A stretch of 64,000 bases of DNA from Homalodisca vitripennis (taxonomy: Eukaryota; Arthropoda; Insecta; Hemiptera; Cicadellidae). Where the stretch lies: assembly GCF_021130785.1 (NCBI RefSeq), contig NC_060213.1:64022001-64086000 (forward strand). The letters run 5' to 3'. The notes under the pieces were generated by a model. It worked only from the letters and a program-made list of their open reading frames with translations, did no database searches and was not told the origin of the DNA. Positions 38,181 through 48,600 of the stretch are shown here, in pieces. Positions within the stretch are counted from its first letter, which is position 1. Each line of letters begins with the position of its first letter. The translations under genes and the position numbers were made by a program.

Positions 38181-38860
38181 ATGTCTTGCAAAAACTATAC
38201 TTATAAAAATGCTGTACTAATGCAGAAGGGTGTCTGCAGACCCGGGGCTGGGCTGCTGAGTGTCACTTCTGACAGTCCTCTTCCGCCAGACAGCTGCTAT
38301 GTGATTATTGCAGGCACGAACGATGTCGCCATCGGTCAGCAGCGCAACATCTACACACATCTGGAGCGCTGCAATCACTTCCAAATTGAGGACAGCTAAG
38401 GTAGTGGTAATCCACTCTGCCTCACCGACACGACTTACCCGCCCAACATCCGATCAACAGGGAGACATCCTTAATTAACGCCTACATAGAGGAGCTCTGC
38501 GTGAGGCAGAGTGGAGTGGAGGTGGTGGATTTCAACCGTATCGGAAGGGGTGCATTCACGAACCATGGGATTGCATCTAAAGCCTCAGTGTAAGCGCCTG
38601 CTGGCCGAGCTGCTGATGGAGTGTATGGGAAGGTTCTGCCGTGCTGTTACATCGCGTCCGCCTCCTCTCAAGTCCTGTAGACCGTCTCTGCCCCGGACTG
38701 ACCACCTGTCGAAGAAGTCAGTTGCCTGTAAGACACCGGCTGCAGTGGAGCCTCCGACGCTGTCCTTTGAGACGTTTGCGGACGTAGTGAAGCTCAACAA
38801 CAACAAAAGTGGCTACAACCAAAAAAACTCTTTAATTCTAGTGACATCAAATGTGACTTA
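38181..38860 (+). pseudogene. SGNH/GDSL-like N-terminal domain of LINE B
   Basis: The first open part ends at 38,399 and carries CYVIIAGTNDV, where GTND is the block-III type motif of SGNH hydrolases. After frameshifts, 38,500-38,600 gives VVDFNRIGRGAFTNHG, resembling the C-terminal Asp/His block of the fold. Esterase-like domains are known in ORF1 of several LINE groups. Downstream, a Pro/Ser-rich linker (38,640-38,800) leads towards the endonuclease with no clear ORF1 stop and ORF2 start, so the two may once have been one ORF. Frameshifts near 38,399 and 38,570 disable it. Confidence 0.75.
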
Positions 38861-38929
38861 AAATCGAGGATATCAGCATCGGATGTACAAAAGAATAACC
38901 TAAATTTTAAACAAAAACAAAATAACAAA

Positions 38930-39640
38930 ATTCCGTTTTCACAATCAAAATTTTCTGTTGTGCACCAAAACGCACAAACAGCTTCTAATAAAGTTGATGA
39001 GCTATCGCTCATGGCTGGGGGAGCTCCATCCGGACGTTTTCATAGTCACTGAGCATAGCTTCTCACCTGAAGCGGATATCGTGTTTAAAATTGACAATTT
39101 TCAATTGGCAGCAATAATTTCACCGAAAACATTGCAAAAGGCGGAGGTGTGGCAATTTTCGTTAAGAAAAGACTAATATTCCAACCCTTCAAGGTTGAAT
39201 TACAGTTGTGATCTAGACTTTGAAGTGGTGAGGTATAAAAGTCAATCTAAATTCCGTAGGAAAAAATTACAATCATTGGCTTATACAGATCCCCAAATGG
39301 GTTGCTCAATAAATTTTTTTGAAAAATTTGAATACCTTCTAAATTTTCTCTGTTCTAATTCGTTGAAGTTTATCATTTCAGGTGACTTTAACATCGATGT
39401 TTTGGACCACACCAATCCCCTGACCCAGCGGCTACGCGATATTCTCACCTCTTTCGGCTTAGTTTGGTCCGTGAACACGCCAACACGAGTGAGTGCTTAC
39501 ATCGAGTACGGCCATCGACAACGTTATTACAAACGTATTAGACGTTTCGGTTTCCGTTCTGAACGCGGCTGTCTCCGACCACTTCGCGCAGGAGGCCGTG
39601 ATCGGGAATCTCAGTCCGAAGATCGAACCTCTTTCGGTAA
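38930..39640 (+). pseudogene. AP-like endonuclease domain of LINE B
   Basis: The nicking domain of the element. Motifs of the exonuclease-endonuclease-phosphatase fold appear in order across frames: HQNAQTASNKVDEL near 38,960-39,005 (catalytic Asn), VFIVTEHSF near 39,040 (catalytic Glu), IISGDFNIDVL near 39,375-39,405, and a final SDHFAQ near 39,565-39,590. At least three frameshifts separate these pieces. Minus-strand ORFs here are shadows. Confidence 0.88.
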
Positions 39641-40439
39641 ATATAAGAAGAGATCTTAAAATTCAAAATATCCAAATTCTTAACAGATTTCTCCAAGAAG
39701 AATCCTGGTTTTTTATTGATAGTTTTGATAATGCGGAGGAAGCGTTTTTCTGCGTTTACAGACCGTTTTAATTTTTTATTTGAACATCACTTGCCCTTAT
39801 AAGTCATTCAAAGAGCGATCAGACAAAAAACACAACACTTGGATAAATCAAAACATTTCTCAATTTAAGAAAAACATTAAAATTTTATCATTCAATTTAC
39901 ATAGAATCGACAAATGAAGAATTCAAAAATTTTCTTTCGAGCATACAAGCTAAATTACCGCAAAGAAATAAAAGCCGCTAAGGCTCGGGATATCGAAAAT
40001 AGACTAATGAATTCTGAAAATTTTTCAAAAAGTGCGTGGAATATAATTAAAAATACAACTCAAACACAAGTCCTAAAACATTTCAAACCTAACCTTAAAA
40101 TACAAGGTAAAATAACAAAAAAACCCGCTTGAAGTGGCAAGTGAATTTAATAACTTTTTCTCCACGGTTGCTGGGCCGGACCCATGTTTTTAGTGGGAAC
40201 AGCACCCGAGAGGACTCATTTATGGGACAGGTCTCTCGTCCATGGTCCTGTCTCCTGTGAGCGAGGCGGAGTTGGTCCGTGTGGTGCGGGAGCTGAAAGC
40301 CGAAAAAGTCGGGTGACAATCAATGGGATGTCTGTGTGGTTACTTAAGCGCTGCTTTAAGCATATTTCAGTACCACTCACAAAATTGATTAACCTGTCGT
40401 TCGCCCCAAGGCGTTTTCCAGTCCACTTTGAAGACAGCA

Positions 40440-41820
40440 AAAGTCATTCCAATTTTTAAAAAGGACGATCCTTATGTCGCAAGTAACTATCGTCCAATTT
40501 CCATTCTTCCGGTCCTCAGCAAAATTTTCGAAAAAAAGCCTTCCTTCGACGATTAGAAGATTTCTTCAATCGCTTTGAAGTTATTTGTAATGAACAATTT
40601 GGATTTAGAAAAAACAAATCGACTATTGATGCTGTCACGAGTCTCATTGATTCTGTTGTCGATGGTTTGGAGAGGCGGGAACATGTGCTTAGCATATTTC
40701 TCGACCTCTCAAAGGCCTTTGACTGTGTGCATCATGAAATACTGTTGCACCAGTTATGGTCAAGCGGTGTTTCGTGGTTTGCCTCACAAATGGCTCTCGT
40801 CATACCTAAATGATAGAGAGCAGTGTGTGCAGATCGCGAATACCCTCTCAGGAAAAGTTAAAATGCCCTATGGAGTAGTCCCACAAGGATCGATTCTAGG
40901 GCCTGTCCTTTTTCTCGTCTACGTCAACAGATTGAGTTCATCAATCCATAATGGAAAGATGATTCAGTATGCTGACGATACGACTCTCTGCATTAGATCA
41001 AAAACCAAACCAGATCTTGAAATCAAAGCCTTTGAAGAACTCAACTCATGCATTGATCATTTTTTCAATATCAATTTGAAAACAAATTGTTCTAAAACAA
41101 GCGTGATTAATTTCTGTTTTCGGCAACATGAAAACGAAATCCGACCAATTGTGATGGTGGATGAAACCATAATAGAAGAAGAAGAATCCACCAAGTTTCT
41201 TGGATGCACCTTGATCGAGGGCTGACATGGGACGTTCACATTGAGAGTGTCTGTTCAAAGGTTGCTTCTGGCATTTATGTCTTACGCAATTTGGCAAAAT
41301 TCTGTTCATTGGATATTCTGAAGACAGCTTACTTTGGCCTAATACATCCACATTTAGCTTATGGTCTAAGATTGTGGGGTGGCTGTTCTAGATACAAATT
41401 TAATAGAGTGTTTAGAATGCAAAAGAAAGCTGTCAGAAATCATTTACAAATTAAATCAGAGAGAATCGTGTATAATTAGCCTTCGGGGAGCTTGGATTAC
41501 TCACTTTGCCTAGCCTCTACATTCTCGACGTCGTGCTATACTGCCGATTCAAGTGCGTCTCACTTCGGGGTAGCGACGTACACCAATACGGAACTAGAGG
41601 CCGGGACAACTTTCGTATGGCACAGCACAGAACTACTGTTTTTGAACGCTTGCCATCTCAGGTTGGTGTGAGGCTAATCAATAGGCTCCCTGAAGAGATC
41701 AAAACGCGTCAATAACCACAAACAATTTAAATCTCGATTAAAACACTTCTTAGTGTCCAAAGCATTTTACTCAGTTGACGAGTTTTTGCGATGGGTCGCT
41801 GGGATAGTCTTCACTAACAT
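40440..41820 (+). pseudogene. Reverse transcriptase and C-terminus of LINE B
   Basis: Motifs: VIPIFKKDDP near 40,445 and [17 protein letters not shown] at 40,480-40,530; [11 protein letters not shown] near 40,594; [17 protein letters not shown] near 40,700-40,745; GVVPQGSILGP near 40,876-40,908; catalytic YADD at 40,968-40,979; and KFLGCTLI near 41,195. After a shift at about 41,215 comes [18 protein letters not shown] near 41,330-41,385. The C-terminal DVHQYGTRGRDNFRMAQHRT region lies near 41,570-41,635. Four or more frameshifts make it inactive, although the motif residues are preserved. Confidence 0.93.
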
Positions 41821-42047
41821 AAAAAAAAAAAATTACAACTCCCTTCTGATATCCAAGAAAATTTGGCCACTATGGAGAGAAACGGCGGCAGGTGGCACAT
41901 AACCCAAAAAAGTAATTTTTATTTTAAATTTACTCGAATATTTTTTTACTCAGAATTAAAATTAATTGTGTTAGTTATTAGATTAGGACTTTTATTTCTA
42001 TATGACGCTTGCAATACAATTATTGTTAATTGTTTCCTGCAATAAAG

Positions 42048-42088
<41 letters not shown>

Positions 42089-42540
42089 TGTAAGAATGTA
42101 ATAAATTAATTTTAGGAGGAAAATGTGACTCCACTCAAGTTTGAAGTGAATGTCTTCAAACCATCAAGAGGGCGTTCTTATTTTTACATAATTAATTAAT
42201 ATAAGATTATATAAAACAAAATAATGATAATATATTGTAATTTTACACCTTCTTATCGTAGTGTCTTATAATGTAGCTATTAAAAACTTTGTAGACAATG
42301 CCAATCTGCGCAAAACCACGAGTGATTTAAAAGCAAAAGAAAATTGTTTTTCACGTGCGGAGATTTAAATTACTTTTAAATTACAATATTGCAAAGTTAC
42401 GAGTACCTAATCCGTAAGGCATTTTCTGAGTATTGAGTGCTACAGTAGTATGACATATTACAGAGATTCAAAACAAGACAAACAGTCGGTCTTTTAGATT
42501 GTGTACAACATTCTAGGAGACGTAAAACATAAGAAGTTGT

Positions 42541-42541
42541 G

Positions 42542-42600
<59 letters not shown>
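42541..42600. repeat. (CA)n microsatellite
   Basis: Pure CA run of about 50 bp after a short GC run. It corresponds to the CA array of R1. Confidence 0.95.
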
Positions 42601-42604
<4 letters not shown>

Positions 42605-42732
42605 GCACGCACGCATACACGAAAGCGAGTTTTTCTTTGTTACTTTCTCGACCCCGATGATTTGTACTTGATTATTGTTCCCCCTAGATGGTTAGAAACA
42701 CTCGAACCCTAGAGTGCTCTTCATTATCCATT

Positions 42733-43270
42733 CCTTGGTATCCGTCGTGCTATACTGCCGATTCAAGTGCGTCTCACTTCGGGGTAGCGACGTACACCAA
42801 TACGGAACTAGAGGCCGGGACAACTTTCGTATGGCACAGCACAGAACTTCTGTTTTTGAACACCTGCCATCTCAGGTTGGTGTGAGGCTAATCAATAGGC
42901 TCCCTGAAGAGGTCAAACGCGTCAATAACCACAAACAATTTAAATCTCGATTAAAACACTTCTTAGTGTAAAAAGCATTTTACTCAGTTGACGAGTTTGC
43001 GATGGGTCACTGGGATAGTCTTCACTAACATTTAAAAAAATTCCAACTCCCCTTCTGATATCCAAGAACATTTGGCCACTATCGAGAAAACGGCGGCAGG
43101 TGGCACATACCCAAAAAGTAATTTTTATTTTAAATTTACTCGAATATTTTTTTACTCAGAATTAAAATTAATTGTGTTAGTTATTAGATTAGGACTTTTA
43201 TTTCTATATGACGCTTGCAATACAATTATTGTTAATTGTTTCCTGCAATAAAGAATATTATTATTATTAT
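42733..43270 (+). mobile_element. 5'-truncated copy of LINE B
   Basis: Matches 41,529-42,088 of LINE B almost base for base, including 'cgtcgtgctatactgccgat', the C-terminal DVHQYGTRGRDNF coding stretch, the 3' UTR ('tgtttcctgcaataaaga') and an ATT tail of five units. R1 shows the interrupted sequence as 'ccttgttatctctta'. Here it is 'ccttggtatc' + element + 'tatctctta', giving a short target duplication of about 4 bp (TATC). High similarity to LINE B suggests a recent event. Small ORFs here (42,688-42,971) belong to the LINE. Confidence 0.95.
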
Positions 43271-44804
43271 CTCTTAAATGGTTTCTATGACCTTGTTTAG
43301 AACCCAAGGGTTCGTCGATCTCTGATGAATATTTAAAGCACATACACTTCCAGAGATGTATGTGGAGTTGTAAACTTATTTTGTTGTATATTTAGTTCGT
43401 TTGTTCCCGACTTACTAATTAAAGGGTTCTCAGGTATAAATAAGCAATACTAGTGGGGATTGTATAAATTGGTTGAAAACTAGACTGTGAGGACGAATAC
43501 ACTAAGCATGATTATGTGTTTTTAATGTTTAATCTATACAATCATAATGTGTGAATCATCAACTTATTTTAATGCTCAGTTGTTTTTTTCTAATTCTAAT
43601 TTGTAATAATGATATAATGGATGTTGCTTAAAATACAAAATTTAAAATTAAAGTTAAAATAAATCGTGTGGCTTGCGAAGCAGCGGAATATTTAAAATTG
43701 TGTTCAATTGAACCATAGATACATTAATGCTTCTTAGGAGTATCCTTTTAAAAATGGTCTAAAATGTTTTTCATTCCGCATTTCCCGGTGTTGTTACGTG
43801 CTTTCTGCAACCCTGTTTCCAACCTACGATTTTGTTTATTTCTGATGAATATTTTAAACATTTAAGGTTACAGTGATTTATGTGGAATTGTGACCTTATT
43901 TCGTTTGGGCCCGACTTACTGATTGAGTATCCGTCAATTCTACATAACAAATATTTGTAGATTTTTATTTATATTTGTGTGCATGATAAATGTACTTTTA
44001 CTTTTTTTGCTTTAATACAATTCGTACTTATAATTATGGTATAATGAACTGTTGCTTAAAATACAAAATTAAGATTAAAAGTAGCAAAATAATTTCATGT
44101 AGCACGCAATGCAAAGGAATATTTCAAATTGTGTAAAGATAAAATACTTCATCCTTACGAAATAATTTCCTTACGGCGTCACAGGCTTTTTCCTTAGAGG
44201 GAGCAATAAACATACTTTGAAAGCATGAATTACAAGGTAGGGGATTCCATTGTAAAGGGAATTAATGAATAATTTATGGAAATAGTTCCAAAGTCATAAT
44301 GAATTCATTCTTAAACGGTTGCAATGGTTTAAGTTACTGGTTTATTCAGCGTATTCTCCTCTGATGACTGAGATATTACTTATTCGCTGACTAGAGCTGA
44401 AATTTAAGTTTAAAATTATTGCTACATATATAATTTAATGAAAGTGTTTAATGTAACTAAAACTTGCTTTATTAAAGATTGGTTATTATAACAAAGTCTA
44501 TGAATAAATACTTTTCGAATTTACAGCTAACTGATATCTGGAAATAAGAAATATATGAATTTCTTAAAGTAAAAGTTATCAGTAAGTCATTTAAAATTCC
44601 TTTAGGAATTACATTCACAAAGAGTTAATTTTATGTTCAGCATCCATATAAACATGAATAATTTGTAAATATAGACTTTTAATTTTTTTTAAATCATTCA
44701 GGCAAATTTTTTTATAAATGGGCCTTTACATATTCTAAACTTCAATTAAGGTTTCAAAAAAATAATTTAATTATTCATCTATCTAATGCTACCGCAAGAT
44801 AATT

Positions 44805-44881
44805 GATGCAAGTTTCATATGTGAGTGCTCCAAATTAAATTTTAGTCTTCTAAAATTAATCATATATTTGAAACTTGCATC
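44805..44881. repeat. Long imperfect hairpin in R2
   Basis: 'gatgcaagtttca' at 44,805-44,817 is the exact reverse complement of 'tgaaacttgcatc' at 44,869-44,881, a 13-bp stem. An inner 'attttag/ctaaaat' stem lies at about 44,838-44,856. R1 and R0 do not form the outer stem. Confidence 0.7.
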
Positions 44882-45237
44882 GGTAATCTTAAAACTTAAC
44901 ACAATCGTATGTGTGATAAGATGGTAAATATTTCATGTAGCACAAATGATATAAATCACTTTAAAATATTGACATACGGTACGATGTTTTATTGTTGACA
45001 TAATAAACTTATATTATTTACAATACTTACCATCCGGTATCTCAAACCTTTACAATATTTCGGAAATATTTTATTGCATGGTTCTAATTAAATACCGTTA
45101 GCTATACAAATGACGTTCAGTATTTATTTTCACTGAAATCATTATCAACAAAGCAACAATGTCACTATCTTGAAAATTTTAAACATTTAGAAATTCACAA
45201 CCACTGAACTAGGTTTTATTTTAATATTTTAAAATTC

Positions 45238-45238
<1 letters not shown>

Positions 45239-45292
<54 letters not shown>
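45239..45292. repeat. (AT)n microsatellite
   Basis: Pure AT run directly left of the tRNA-like unit. Confidence 0.95.
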
Positions 45293-45295
<3 letters not shown>

Positions 45296-45304
45296 TCGAT
45301 AAAT

Positions 45305-45414
45305 ATTGAATCACAAAAAGTACCTGCTAAGCCGGGACTCGAACCCGGATCTCTTACTTGCCGGGTGAATGTGCTACCATTACACCACAGAGCCCTCACT
45401 TTTTACGATTCAAT
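45305..45414 (-). repeat. tRNA-like sequence inside 17-bp inverted repeats
   Basis: On the minus strand the core reads as a cloverleaf. 'ggctctg' is the acceptor 5' side. The D arm is 'gtgtaatggtagcac' (A-box). The anticodon stem is 'ttcac/gtaag' with one mismatch and loop 'ccggcaa' (anticodon position GGC, unusual C at position 33). The T arm is 'ccgggttcgagtcccgg', which contains a good B-box. The acceptor 3' side here ('cttagca') pairs poorly, and a T5 run follows. Outside the core, 45,305-45,321 and 45,398-45,414 are inverted repeats matching at 15 of 17. It is a degenerate tRNA-derived element (SINE or hairpin MITE-like), unlikely to be a working tRNA gene. Confidence 0.75.
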
Positions 45415-45561
45415 TATTTTGTATTTGGCCGTTTCTTTCACATATGTGTTTAAATAATCAAACTAACATATGATCGGAAGACCAAATACCTGTCAAATGA
45501 CTTCTGTTTACATTCATTAAATTTGTATAAGTGGCAATAGCCTAATTTAATTTCAATAAAT

Positions 45562-45614
45562 ATTGAATCGCAAAAAGTACCTGCTCCGCCGGGACTCGAA
45601 CCCGGATCTCTCAA
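45562..45614 (-). repeat. Truncated second copy of tRNA-like unit
   Basis: Repeats the 'attgaatcgcaaaaagtacc' end, acceptor 3' side and T arm of the previous unit, then breaks off into a short AT run after 'ggatctctca'. Its acceptor side 'cggagca' pairs much better with the 'gctctg' of the full copy, so it preserves a more original state. Confidence 0.8.
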
Positions 45615-48600
45615 TATATATATATAGAGGATGGCCATGATCTAATGGTGAACTCTTTACTTCTTTCAACATCAGAGATAACTATAATGCAAAAGAATCT
45701 ACATGAAGTGGTGTTCTCATTGTCTTATCAAGTTCGTTGTTTAGTTCAACGTTGTCTAAAACTAAAAAAAAATATTTAAAAAATTTAGATACCTTTCTAG
45801 AATAGATATTTGAATATTTGAAAATGTTGAATTAAATGCTGATCACTACATAAACATTAATTCCGGTTCTAATGTATACAATCCAACAGAATACTACACT
45901 TGATTATACCAAGTAAGTAAACAAAGAGGTTTGATACGTTTTCTGGGTATTTATATTGGTCGTGGGTATAATCCAATTACATTTGTCTGTGTTTTTACCA
46001 CAAGTATGTAAACAATCATACATACTGTTATTGTTTGAAGTACTAATAACAAATATGGAATGACACTGATTGTCAAATCATTAATAATGAAACGTTTTCT
46101 ACTTATTGGTGTTGTACGTTATTACAATTATTGTATCGGTAATTTCATGAATGAATTACTGAATGTATTTTCTGAATTTTGAAACGAAAGTCAAAGTGAA
46201 TAGAGTTTTTAACAATATATCTTAAGTGTTTCTTTTAAAAAAATAGAATGAAAAACATAAAGTACACGATAAAAAATAGCTTATGAACATAAGCAGCAAT
46301 TCGGAATTTTTGTTGTGAAATGGAGTTCTCCATTTTATAATGTAATAAATGACTTTGATACATCAATAATAATAGCGTAAATGTACATTAACTAATAGAG
46401 GCTATATATACCTGGGTTATGTAAGAGGTTATACTGTAAAACTATAATTATAATACGGCTTAGTAATGTACATATATGAACCATATTAATTGGGAACGAA
46501 GTACCTGTTGTAAAATTCAATTTACTCTCTATGCTTTGTGCTTTTTTATATGAAATTAACACGCAATATTTTCAAACGTATCTTAATAAAAATGAGAGAA
46601 CTGTCATAATGGTACTCAGATGTGGGTAGATGACTAGAAAATTAACATCAAATATTTTAAACCAAGACATGTAGTAATTATCGACTACATTATAATTAAT
46701 CCACGAAATGCACAAATGGTTACCTTTGAAACGAAATTTAAACTTACTCTTTAAATGTTCAACTTTTGTATTGTCTTTATCAATATCCTTTCTCGATACA
46801 TATCCGTATGTTCCTCGATGTGCCCTGTGGTAAGAAATTCGAAATAAAAATTATCCATACGTTTGACAATGTGAATTTTCCCAAGGAATGGACAGAACAA
46901 GACAATTCATTGTAGACATCCAAAGGTGATACTTTTGTGAAGTACGAATAACAAAGTCTATCTTGAACAGGAACTGGAATTAACCTATATCAACATAATT
47001 GCGAATTCACCTTAATATCCCCGGTACGACTCACGGTCTAAAGGCTTTTATCTGAGTTAGAAACGACACAGATTCATGTCCTGAATCTTACCGCTGCACT
47101 TTTGATTAGTACTAAGGTAAAGTACAGGTACAGTAGCGTATGGAAAGGGTAGAATAAGTCTAAAAAGGAAATCGATCTCTACTAAAAAAAGGTTACATTG
47201 ACGTTCATTTCATATTGTAATAGATTTAATAGAGTTGGGATTTTAATTGTTTGTAATTTTACAGGTTTTAAGTCTAACACGCTCTTATTTTCAGCGAGGG
47301 CGCGCAATGCAGAAATGCACTCCTTGTTACATTGTCCCTAATCTGAATCATATAACTCCCTTCAATATAGTAATATATTTGAGTACTGTTTGGTATATTA
47401 TCTTGATAAATACATTGATATTCTTCAGTAATATTTGTATTACACTTTACTTAATAGATTTTATCCTAACGTCATGAAAAGTTGTAGTTTTATTTAGCTG
47501 CGCTTTGCCGCGCACCGTTAGAAGATTTCTGTGTCTCTGTAAACTTTTGATACTGACGTAAGAATTTTTCACTTTCTTGAAGCAAAAGAAACGAGTTGAT
47601 AATGATATGCACACCAAAACAGATTTCTGAACCACCCATTATCGAATATCATTGAACTTAAAAAGAAATATGAACATATATGAGCTAATTGTTAATGTTC
47701 AAAGCGCGATGGCATGGGCGTTAGCAAATGTTCACGGTTGGTACAGTGTTAAAGTTTAGGACGGAACTACACATCCCTGCGCCCAATGAACAACTAATCC
47801 AGTTCAAGTTCACGCGGAGGGTAACTGACTGAGTATTATCCAGCCACTTAGCCTTCTTTAACGAAAAAAACCGATGCTTGTAAAGAGTTTCGCGTTGCAA
47901 TAATGTTCAAAACCTTTTCTAGAAAGTTACGGTTAGTTACGTTCGTATCTTTTTGCTTTCTGACATTCATGATCAAAGCCTCTAAATTTGGATAAGATAC
48001 TATCTCGAGGGATACTCTTTCGTTCATCATTCGTTAACCCAGTCCATATAATATAGAAACAAAATTTAAAAGTCCATTTCTTAGGACAAAATATTGTTCT
48101 AGGTGTAAGTCTGTTCATTTATTACCACATTAATAAAATTCCTAGTAATATCCTTGAAAAATGATACCCTCAAATATTTGAAAACAGAGAAATAAAAATG
48201 TCACAAAACAGTTGTTCATAATAATCTTAAATATGCCAATATTTACATGTTTTTTTAATTTTTAAATTCTAAAAATGGCATTTTTCATTTTGGTAACTTC
48301 ATCTGAGAAGAGCTCGTCATTATTTGTTCAGTCCTTCACTTTCTTATTAATCCCTACAAATCTAAAAAAGATAAAAGTATAACTTTAAAAACTAGTAATT
48401 TCGTTTATCATTCACCATGCAATCATGACTATGACATGCAAACAGTTTATCATGGAATCTTTACCAAATCACTCTCAGAATGCAAAACTGTTTTTCACTG
48501 ACTCATTGGTACACACTTATAACAATTGGTATTTCTAAGCGTTCTACAAAATTAAAATTATGTACACTCTAATAGCAAGCCATTAAGCAAATAACGCAAA

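Larger units (their letters stand above)
38130..42088 (+). mobile_element. Near-complete LINE with SGNH, EN, RT parts (LINE B)
   Basis: A plus-strand non-LTR retrotransposon of about 4 kb between D and R of unit 2. Order: SGNH-like domain, apurinic-type endonuclease, reverse transcriptase, C-terminal region, 3' UTR from about 41,820, and a tail of ATT repeats at 42,050-42,088. The coding region is broken by many frameshifts. The 3' end is well defined by comparison with the truncated copy at 42,733-43,270. The 5' end is inferred from where similarity to D stops, and truncation there is likely. Motif style suggests the jockey/CR1/L2 grouping. Confidence 0.92.
42340..45190 (+). repeat. Segment R, unit 2 (R2)
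   Basis: Collinear with 25,555-27,412, interrupted by the truncated LINE at 42,733-43,270. Also contains sequence near 43,700-44,080 with no counterpart in R1, including a second 'gatttatgtggaattgtgac' phrase that echoes 43,350-43,375, so part of R is repeated internally. Confidence 0.88.

Noticed and set aside
39195..39771. Independent genes between 38 and 42 kb
   Set aside because: All plus-strand ORFs there are frame-shifted parts of LINE B, and the minus-strand ORFs are their shadows.
45305..45414. Functional tRNA gene (anticodon GGC)
   Set aside because: The acceptor stem pairs at only about four of seven positions, the anticodon stem has a mismatch and position 33 is C. A truncated second copy nearby indicates a repeat element.
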